Shown: positions 13,760 to 18,802 of the stretch, in pieces
Layout: each line of letters opens with the position of its first letter
How positions within the stretch are numbered: position 1 is the first letter of the stretch
Source: an uncultured Clostridia bacterium
GTDB lineage: Bacteria > Bacillota > Clostridia > Oscillospirales > Oscillospiraceae
Direction: 5' to 3'
DNA length: 18,802 bases
Assembly: GCA_947167725.1 (NCBI GenBank)
Contig: CAMVJF010000009.1
Location: 1-18,802 of the forward strand
The notes under the pieces: model-generated
Told to the model about the DNA's origin: nothing
Databases searched by the model: none
Seen by the model: only the letters and a program-made list of their open reading frames with translations
Position numbers and translations under genes: made by a program

Positions 13760-14530
13760 TTACTGTGGCATCTGCTGAAGCATGCCCTGCTCCTGCTTCT
13801 GCTGTTCACGTTCTATTTTTTTCGCCTGTGCGCTGAGGTCGTTTTCATTGTCCATGGTCAGACCCTCGCGTGCAAGCATGGTGTTCATGACTTCAATATC
13901 TGTTTCTATATCCAGCGCTTGATTGGCAAAGAGAGAATCCAGACGTTTTTTATAGGCCACGATTGCGGCGTCGAGCATCTCGTTGATGTTCTTCATGCTC
14001 TTGTCAAGGTTTTCACCCTCGATACCGAGCGAACTCATACGGTCATAGGCGTTAAGAAGCTTGAGCGTGGTGGGAAGGTAATAGTTCATAAACTTTTTGA
14101 TTTGTGGGATGTCTTTGGGATCGTCGATCGCGTCCTGGGTGATTTTATCCGTGATGCGCATGATTTCATTGATTTTGCTGCGGACCTCAGGATCCTTGAT
14201 CGACATATAGAGCCTTCCCATTTCACTCAGCGCGCGATTGCCTTCCTCAAGAATCCCGTCGACCTCGGGACCGTAGCTTTTTTTCTTAGGATGCTTTTTT
14301 GCCTCCTCTGCTGCTTTTGCCGCAGCGGCTTCCGCTTCGGCGGCTTCCTTCTTCGCCGCGCGCTTGACAGAAGCTCTTCCGGCAATAAATGCGCCGATCG
14401 TACACAGGCCGAGGGTCAGAAGAATGCCCCAAAGCTCATAGAGCGGAAAGAATATGGAAGAGAAAAGCCATATGATCGCAAAGACATACATCGGCGCGAG
14501 AAATCCGCCTCGTCTCCTTCTGTTGCCCAA
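13760..14530 (-). CDS. xpaC: XpaC-family membrane protein
   Basis: A 256-residue XpaC-type protein. B. subtilis XpaC was named for hydrolysis of 5-bromo-4-chloroindolyl phosphate, but its real role is unclear and an enzyme activity is not certain. A basic N-terminus (NRRRRGG) is followed by two close hydrophobic segments (about 12-28 and 31-50). An Ala/Lys/Glu-rich helix follows (about 53-82), then the conserved helical domain (about 85-220) with YYLPTTLKLLNAY, and a glutamine-rich tail. The start is TTG at 14530, chosen because GGAGG (14539-14543) lies 8 bases ahead; an internal ATG for residue 14 has no such site. It is the first gene of a unit with telA and has a consensus promoter. It is probably the membrane partner of TelA, as inferred from their repeated pairing. 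Confidence 0.85.
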   Translation of the reverse strand: MGNRRRRGGFLAPMYVFAIIWLFSSIFFPLYELWGILLTLGLCTIGAFIAGRASVKRAAKKEAAEAEAAAAKAAEEAKKHPKKKSYGPEVDGILEEGNRALSEMGRLYMSIKDPEVRSKINEIMRITDKITQDAIDDPKDIPQIKKFMNYYLPTTLKLLNAYDRMSSLGIEGENLDKSMKNINEMLDAAIVAYKKRLDSLFANQALDIETDIEVMNTMLAREGLTMDNENDLSAQAKKIEREQQKQEQGMLQQMPQ

Positions 14531-14560
14531 TTGAAACGCCTCCGATCCTTATTTCAATTT

Positions 14561-14589
14561 ATTGTATAACTAAAAACGACTTGCGTCAA
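14561..14589 (-). promoter_or_regulatory. Sigma-A promoter of the xpaC-telA unit
   Basis: On the - strand: TTGACG (14584-14589), a 17-base spacer, TACAAT (14561-14566), matching 5/6 in both boxes. The predicted start near 14554 leaves a leader of about 24 bases with GGAGG before the TTG start. The -35 box is covered by a palindrome (14578-14592). Confidence 0.8.
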
Positions 14590-14592
14590 GTC
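14578..14592. repeat. Palindrome over the xpaC -35 box
   Basis: GACTTG-CGT-CAAGTC is a perfect inverted repeat with 6-base arms and a 3-base centre. It spans the -35 hexamer of the xpaC promoter, the classic placement for a repressor operator. No regulator gene is adjacent. Confidence 0.5.
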
Positions 14593-14659
14593 AAAGCAAA
14601 GATGCTTTTTTACGGCGAAAATGAACAAGCGATTAACTTTTCATCTATGACTGCTGGAT

Positions 14660-14708
14660 CCCGAAAAAAGCTGATTTTCGGGCATTTTTACTATTGCCCG
14701 AAAATCAG
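14660..14708. repeat. Overlapping dyads upstream of rpe (CCCGAAAA repeats)
   Basis: CTGATTTTCGGGCA (14671-14684) and TGCCCGAAAATCAG (14695-14708) are perfect 14-base inverted arms around a 10-base AT-rich centre. The 8-mer CCCGAAAA also occurs at 14660-14667, so TTTTCGGG in the middle (14675-14682) could pair with either neighbour. On the - strand the large hairpin is followed by CTTTTTT and could terminate antisense transcription. On the + strand its right arm contains the rpe -35 box. It is either a divergent-region terminator or an operator. Confidence 0.6.
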
Positions 14709-14722
14709 ATCGGTGATAGAAT
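14694..14722 (+). promoter_or_regulatory. Putative promoter of rpe
   Basis: TTGCCC (14694-14699), a 17-base spacer, TAGAAT (14717-14722), matching 4/6 and 5/6. The predicted start near 14729 gives a leader of about 43 bases. The -35 box lies inside the right arm of the 14-base dyad, so the dyad may control it. Confidence 0.55.
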
Positions 14723-14771
14723 AACAAGCCGTAACGAAAGCAGAATAGCAGTTGAGATCAGGAGAGACCAT

Positions 14772-15425
14772 ATGATCAAAGTAGCTCCCTCTATATTATC
14801 CGCTGATTTTGCCAGACTTGGCTCTGAGGTCGAAGAGATCGCCCGCGGCGGAGCGGATTATGTGCATTTCGATGTGATGGACGGACTCTTTGTTCCCAAC
14901 ATTTCTATTGGAATCCCGGTATTAAAGTCTCTTCGCCGTGCTACGGATATGTTTATCGACGCACATCTGATGATCGTAGAACCGATCCGATATGTAGAGG
15001 CGTTCTGTAAATCCGGCGCGGATTTGGTAAATGTCCATGTGGAAGCGGACACCCCCGAGAGAGTCTCGGCCTCGCTGGATATGATCAGGGCGCAGGGAAA
15101 GAAATGCGGTGTGACGATCAAGCCCGCGACCCCGGCGGAAGCGGTGCTGCCGTATCTCGATGCGGTGGACCTCGTCCTTGTGATGACGGTCGAACCCGGC
15201 TTCGGAGGACAAAGCTTCATGCACGACATGCTGCCGAAAATCGAGAAGATCCGCGGCTGGATCGACGTGCGTTCGCTTCCCTGTGAACTCGAGGTCGACG
15301 GCGGCGTCGATGCCGAAACGGCGGCGCTTGTCAAAAAAGCCGGCGCAGACGTTCTTGTCGCTGGCAGCGCGGTATTCAGGCGCGCAGACAGATCGGCCGC
15401 GATCAAAGCAATCAGGAACGCTTGA
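14772..15425 (+). CDS. rpe: Ribulose-phosphate 3-epimerase
   Basis: This enzyme interconverts D-ribulose 5-phosphate and D-xylulose 5-phosphate in the pentose phosphate pathway, as a cytoplasmic TIM barrel with a divalent metal. The product is 217 residues, the normal size. Family motifs are all present: APSILSADFARLG (5-17), HFDVMDG with metal ligand H33 and catalytic D35, DAHLM with H65, VMTVEPGFGGQ (137-147), and the second catalytic aspartate in LEVDGGVD (D176). The phosphate-binding VAGSAVF (196-202) closes the barrel. ATG 14772 follows AGGAG (14760-14764); the frame is open to 14694, but that part lies over the promoter. recR starts 15 bases after the stop, suggesting co-transcription. 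Confidence 0.95.
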   Translation: MIKVAPSILSADFARLGSEVEEIARGGADYVHFDVMDGLFVPNISIGIPVLKSLRRATDMFIDAHLMIVEPIRYVEAFCKSGADLVNVHVEADTPERVSASLDMIRAQGKKCGVTIKPATPAEAVLPYLDAVDLVLVMTVEPGFGGQSFMHDMLPKIEKIRGWIDVRSLPCELEVDGGVDAETAALVKKAGADVLVAGSAVFRRADRSAAIKAIRNA

Positions 15426-15440
15426 TTAGGAGAAAACACC

Positions 15441-16040
15441 ATGTCTTTTTTCCCTTCTTCTCTTGAAAATCTGATCGACAAATTTGCCTCTCTCCCCGGG
15501 GTCGGCAAGAAAAGCGCCCAGCGCTTGGCTTTTTATATGCTCGCCCAGAGCGATGAGGATGCAAAAAGCTTTGCCGATGCGATCATTGATGCAAAAAGGA
15601 ACGTTCATTGCTGCCGTATTTGCCAGAATCTTACGGACGAAGAGGTTTGCTCGATCTGCCGCAGTGACCGGAGGGATAAAGGACAGATATGCGTCGTATC
15701 CGAGCCGCGCGACGTTTTGAGTATCGAGCGAGGTCGGGAGTATAACGGAACTTACCACGTCCTTCACGGCGTGCTCTCTCCGATGAACCATGTCGGACCC
15801 GATGACATCCGCATCAAAGAGCTTCTGGTTCGTGTTGCGGAAAATGAAGTTGAGGAAGTCATCATGGCGACAAACCCCGACACGGAAGGAGAGGCGACAG
15901 CCATGTATCTTTCCCGCCTTCTGAAGCCTTTCAATGTGAAGGTGACGCGTCTTGCATACGGTATCCCTGTGGGCTCCAATCTGGAGTTCGCGGATGATGC
16001 GACGCTCAACCGCGCGCTGGAAGGCAGAACGGAAATGTAA
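15441..16040 (+). CDS. recR: Recombination mediator RecR
   Basis: RecR works with RecO (and RecF) to load RecA on single-stranded gaps. The product is 199 residues, the usual length. An N-terminal helix-hairpin-helix (SLPGVGKKSAQRLAF, 17-31) is followed by a zinc finger with C58, C61, C70 and C73 (C57 is an extra neighbour). The Toprim domain (about 82-175) includes CVVSEPRD and NPDTEGEATAMYL, and the C-terminal YGIPVGSNLEFADDATLNRALEGR is diagnostic. ATG 15441 follows TAGGAG. In most Bacillota recR follows dnaX and ybaB; here it sits between rpe and rnj. It is interesting that B. subtilis recR also lies some kilobases from xpaC-yaaN. Confidence 0.96.
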   Translation: MSFFPSSLENLIDKFASLPGVGKKSAQRLAFYMLAQSDEDAKSFADAIIDAKRNVHCCRICQNLTDEEVCSICRSDRRDKGQICVVSEPRDVLSIERGREYNGTYHVLHGVLSPMNHVGPDDIRIKELLVRVAENEVEEVIMATNPDTEGEATAMYLSRLLKPFNVKVTRLAYGIPVGSNLEFADDATLNRALEGRTEM

Positions 16041-16100
16041 ATCCTTTTCTGTATAGAACTGCTTTCTCTTTGGGAACAATCATATACAGTGATACATAAA

Positions 16101-16140
16101 CGCCGATGAGGCGAATAGTATCCGTATATGTTATTACGGA
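16101..16140 (+). other. Structured leader of rnj (two small hairpins)
   Basis: In the 122-base gap ahead of rnj, CGCC-GATGA-GGCG (16101-16113) and TCCGTA...TACGGA (16121-16126 with 16135-16140) can form two small stem-loops just ahead of the AGGAGG site (16153-16158). A weak promoter candidate, TTGGGA-17-TACATA (16070-16098), lies in front of them. Either could influence RNase J expression. The stems are short and may be chance. Confidence 0.35.
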
Positions 16141-16162
16141 ATATCATTTGATAGGAGGCTAT

Positions 16163-17821
16163 ATGATCTCAAAACTGAAAATTATCCCGCTTGGCGGCCT
16201 CGGCGAGGTCGGCAAGAATATGACCGTTTTCGAATTCGGCAGCGATATTATCGTCGTCGACTGCGGTATGGGGTTCCCGGACGAGGACATGTACGGCATT
16301 GACATTGTCCTCCCGGATTTCGCATACCTTAAAGCCAATGCCGATCGCATCAGGGGCCTGATCCTGACGCACGGACATGAGGACCATATCGGCGCCGTAC
16401 CGTATCTGATCAGGGAATTGAATATCCCCATTTATACGACGCCCTTAACGGCCGCGCTCGTCGAGCTGAAGCTCGAGGAGCATGACCTTTTGTACAATAC
16501 CCAAATCTTTACGAAAAAGACCGGCACGACCTTCCGCCTCGGCTGTTTTACAGTTGAGTTTATTCATGTCAATCACAGCATCCCGGATTCAGTTGCACTT
16601 GCGATCGGTACGCCGATCGGTACAGTTGTTCATACGGGCGACTTCAAGATAGACGTGACGCCGATTTCCGGCGGCATGATCGATCTCACCCGCTTCGGAC
16701 AGCTGGGGAACGAGGGTGTGCTCGCGCTGCTGAGCGATTCAACGAACGCTGAAAATCCGGGCCATTCCGCTTCGGAACGCAAGGTAGGGGAGAGCTTTGA
16801 CAAACTCTTCACCGGCTGTGACAAACGGATTATCATTACGACCTTCGCGTCCAACGTACATCGTTTGCAGCAGATCATTTCCGTCGCGGCAAAGCATAAC
16901 CGCAAGGTTGCCATCACCGGACGCAGCATGGAAAACATCCTGAGTGTCGCGACGGTCCTTGGATACATGGATATCCCGGAAAACGTCATGACGGATATCG
17001 AGCATATCAACAAGCTGCCGAAGAATCAGGTCGTGATCATTTCGACCGGAAGCCAGGGCGAGAGCATGTCCGCCCTTTACCGCATGGCTTTTTCAGAGCA
17101 CAAGCAGCTCACGATCACACCGGGCGACAGGGTGATCATCTCCGCCTCAGCCATTCCCGGTAACGAGACGACCATCAGCCGCGTGATCGACGAACTGTTC
17201 CACAGAGGAGCTGAGGTGATCTATGATCGCCATACCGACCTTCATGTATCCGGCCATGCCTGCCAGGAGGAGCATAAAATGATGCTTGCCCTGACGCGTC
17301 CGAAGTATTTCATTCCTGTCCACGGTGAGTATCGTATGCTCGTCCGTCACGCGGAGCTTGGCCGCCTTATGGGCGTACTTCCTCAGAACATTGTGATCGC
17401 CGAAAACGGCGATGTAATCGAAATAGGGAAGAAGAGTCTCGGTAAAAACAGCTGTGTTCAGGCCGGAGCCGTTCTTCTTGACAGCAGCGGCACCTCCGAG
17501 GTCGGCAGCGTCGTGATGCGCGACCGTCACAAACTCGCCGAGGACGGCATGATTGTGATCGTGATGTCTTATTCCTCATACGATCACAGGATCCTGGGTG
17601 AACCCGAGATCGTAACGAGAGGGTTTATCTATGTCAAAGAAGCCGAGGAACTGATGGAGGAGCTGAAACGTGTAACGCTCGAATCCGTCAGAAGCTGCGA
17701 AGAGGCTAGAATCATTGACTGGAACACGATCAAGGGCAAGGTCAAGAGCAACGTTTCCGGATATCTATATAAAACGACACGCAGGAGCCCCATGATTTTG
17801 CCTGTTATTTCAGAAATCTAA
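16163..17821 (+). CDS. rnj: Ribonuclease J
   Basis: RNase J is a metallo-beta-lactamase/beta-CASP ribonuclease with 5'-3' exonuclease and endonuclease activity, central to mRNA turnover in Bacillota. The product is 552 residues, the normal size. The metal motif HGHEDH is at H70, H72, D74 and H75, with further ligands in VNHSIPDS (H138) and HTGD (H157, D160). The beta-CASP region carries DSTNAENPGHSASE and STGSQGESMSALYRMA. HVSGHACQEEHKMM and FIPVHGEYRML are conserved pieces of the second half, and a C-terminal domain follows. ATG 16163 follows AGGAGG at a short spacing of 4 bases; the upstream extension to 16106 is in the leader. Only one RNase J is in the window, so J1 versus J2 cannot be assigned. 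A terminator follows. Confidence 0.95.
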   Translation: MISKLKIIPLGGLGEVGKNMTVFEFGSDIIVVDCGMGFPDEDMYGIDIVLPDFAYLKANADRIRGLILTHGHEDHIGAVPYLIRELNIPIYTTPLTAALVELKLEEHDLLYNTQIFTKKTGTTFRLGCFTVEFIHVNHSIPDSVALAIGTPIGTVVHTGDFKIDVTPISGGMIDLTRFGQLGNEGVLALLSDSTNAENPGHSASERKVGESFDKLFTGCDKRIIITTFASNVHRLQQIISVAAKHNRKVAITGRSMENILSVATVLGYMDIPENVMTDIEHINKLPKNQVVIISTGSQGESMSALYRMAFSEHKQLTITPGDRVIISASAIPGNETTISRVIDELFHRGAEVIYDRHTDLHVSGHACQEEHKMMLALTRPKYFIPVHGEYRMLVRHAELGRLMGVLPQNIVIAENGDVIEIGKKSLGKNSCVQAGAVLLDSSGTSEVGSVVMRDRHKLAEDGMIVIVMSYSSYDHRILGEPEIVTRGFIYVKEAEELMEELKRVTLESVRSCEEARIIDWNTIKGKVKSNVSGYLYKTTRRSPMILPVISEI

Positions 17822-17838
17822 AGGGGATTTCCGGCACC

Positions 17839-17866
17839 AGCGCCGACTGAAACAGTCGGCGCTTTT
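17839..17866 (+). terminator. Intrinsic terminator after rnj
   Basis: AGCGCCGACTG (17839-17849) pairs perfectly with CAGTCGGCGCT (17853-17863) around AAA, then TTTTCC. It lies 17 bases past the rnj stop and ends the rpe-recR-rnj block. Confidence 0.9.
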
Positions 17867-18007
17867 CCTTTCATTACCAAGGGTTTGAAAAACCGGCAGA
17901 TGAACAAATGACGGAGGATTCACGTAAAGCCTTGCGGTTTGGATATTTGGCTGTTTTTATTGTTTGATTTTTGTTTATTTTTTATGAGAAAACGTGAACA
18001 AAAGTGC

Positions 18008-18063
18008 AACTTAACAATTCGCAAATGCTGCATATTGACATTTGTGCAATCAAGCGTTAAGTT
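18008..18063. repeat. Nested inverted repeats ahead of the last gene
   Basis: Outer arms AACTTAAC (18008-18015) and GTTAAGTT (18056-18063) enclose inner arms CAAATG (18022-18027) and CATTTG (18039-18044). The two pairs are nearly co-centred, offset by 2.5 bases. The structure covers the -35 box and the -10 region of the predicted promoter, so operator function is plausible. The rest of the gap from 17867 to 18120 is AT-rich (especially 17951-17990) with no gene that I can support. Confidence 0.5.
18035..18063 (+). promoter_or_regulatory. Putative promoter of the FG-GAP-like gene
   Basis: TTGACA (18035-18040), a perfect -35 box, is followed after 17 bases by TAAGTT (18058-18063), which is only 3/6. 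The weak -10 box and the overlapping palindrome suggest a regulated promoter. The leader would be about 50 bases and carries GGGGAGG before the ATG. Confidence 0.45.
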
Positions 18064-18120
18064 TGAAACGAAAGAAGAGGAGAAACATCTCCGCTTGAAT
18101 TGCCGAAAGGGGAGGGCCAG

Positions 18121-18802
18121 ATGCTGAAGGTCAAGAAAACAGTAGCCTGCAACTTTGTTTATCCCTATGCTGTCTGTGTATATGACAGTCCGCGCGGAAA
18201 GCGCGTGATGTGCGCCACAGAGTTTGAAGGAAAAGGTTTCAGCTTTTCCGCAGTGGATTGCGGCGATCTTGAGGAGGTCTGGGGAGGGCCGGGCGGCACG
18301 ATGACGATCGTCCCGAACGGGTGCGACAGCTTTTTCGTGACTCATGAGTTTTATAAGGGTTTTCGCTCGGCAAAAGCTCATGTAAGCTATATCAAGCGTA
18401 CCGAAGACGGCGCCTACACCTGCGATCGTTATTTCGATCTTCCTTATCTTCACCGTTTTTCAATCCTTGAAGTCATGGGTGAGAAATGGCTTGTGGGCGG
18501 TACTCTTTGTGATTCCAAGGATTTCAAGGACGACTGGTCCAAACCAGGCCGTATCTATATCGGCAAAGTCGATTATCCCAAGCCCATCGAGCTCCGCGTG
18601 ATCCAGAGCGGCATCACGAAGAATCACGGCATGTATTCCGGACCGTTCGACGGGCATCCGCAGGTCGTTATCTGCACAGGCGTCGAGGGCGCATTTGCCG
18701 TTATCCCGCCGGAAAAGGAAGGAGAGGATTGGAGAGTCGAAAAGATCCTCGATTGCGAGATCAGCGATATCCGTGTTGCAGATCTGGACGGAGACGGGGT
18801 GG
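18121..18802 (+). CDS. Unrecognised protein with FG-GAP/VCBS-like motif (3' truncated)
   Basis: The first 227 residues of a protein that runs off the window. ATG 18121 follows GGGGAGG at good spacing. There is no signal peptide or membrane helix: it starts MLKVKKTVACNF. The sequence is rich in short beta-strand stretches with aromatic residues and glycines (for example KWLVGGTLC, GRIYIGKVDYP, VVICTGVEGAFAVIP), which suggests a beta-propeller-like fold. At the edge, VADLDGDG (219-226) matches the calcium-binding DxDxDG loop of FG-GAP/VCBS repeats. Eight cysteines are spread through it. The likely class is a propeller protein of unknown ligand, perhaps in the cytoplasm given the lack of an export signal. 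I do not recognise the specific family. Confidence 0.7.
   Translation, partial: MLKVKKTVACNFVYPYAVCVYDSPRGKRVMCATEFEGKGFSFSAVDCGDLEEVWGGPGGTMTIVPNGCDSFFVTHEFYKGFRSAKAHVSYIKRTEDGAYTCDRYFDLPYLHRFSILEVMGEKWLVGGTLCDSKDFKDDWSKPGRIYIGKVDYPKPIELRVIQSGITKNHGMYSGPFDGHPQVVICTGVEGAFAVIPPEKEGEDWRVEKILDCEISDIRVADLDGDGV

Noticed and set aside
13742..14569. A 275-codon + strand frame opposite xpaC
   Set aside because: Antisense shadow of xpaC; the other strand has the promoter, ribosome site and family match.
14593..14611. A small + strand terminator AAAGCA-AAGA-TGCTTT with T-tail
   Set aside because: Only 6 base pairs with weak AT-rich ends, and no + strand gene ends nearby.
17890..17935. A small gene after the GGAGG at 17912-17916
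   Set aside because: No start codon at suitable spacing; the nearby ATG meets a stop after two codons.
17920..18453. A 177-codon - strand frame opposite the last gene
   Set aside because: It lies over a promoter-like palindromic region and the + strand gene, which has a strong GGGGAGG site and a coherent protein.
1..18802. CRISPR arrays, insertion sequences, phage or defence genes
   Set aside because: I found no regularly spaced repeats, transposase or integrase motifs, or recognisable defence domains anywhere.

Overview
This window reads as a stretch of chromosome from a low-to-medium GC Gram-positive anaerobe of the Bacillota, most likely class Clostridia. The evidence is RNase J and RNase M5, strong AGGAG-type ribosome binding sites, sigma-A-like promoters, a TelA/XpaC pair, and a large Fe-S flavoprotein typical of strict anaerobes. 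The genus cannot be named from the sequence. I see no rRNA, CRISPR array, insertion sequence, integrase, phage gene or recognisable defence system, so the content is mostly housekeeping.

Left part (1-5292): on the + strand are the 3' end of alaS, a HIT-family hydrolase and a terminator. A tight comEC-holA-rnmV run follows, in which each gene overlaps the next. A small two-helix membrane protein lies on the - strand, with its own promoter, and overlaps the 3' end of rnmV. A terminator hairpin closes the block.

Middle (5335-8477): a tRNA-Arg(CCT) lies on the - strand with a textbook promoter. Its terminator hairpin touches the encoded CCA end. Divergent from it is a MacB-like fused ABC transporter with an unusually large external domain, ended by a bidirectional terminator.

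Right-middle (8482-14589), all on the - strand: one transcription unit encodes a 901-residue multi-[4Fe-4S], GltD-like FAD/NAD(P)H oxidoreductase with a HypA-type metallochaperone coupled to it by a TAATG overlap. A second unit, read xpaC, telA, a small LemA-like membrane-anchored protein, then a YbaK-family deacylase, starts at a promoter with a palindrome over its -35 box and ends at a strong terminator.

Right part (14660-18802): on the + strand rpe, recR and rnj (RNase J) lie behind a promoter embedded in a long perfect dyad. A terminator follows, then a long palindromic intergenic region, then a protein with an FG-GAP-like motif that runs off the window.

The best candidates for something less described are: (1) the oxidoreductase-HypA pair; (2) the nested dyads at the xpaC/rpe divergent region and before the last gene, which look like unassigned operators; (3) the xpaC-telA-LemA-like-ybaK grouping.
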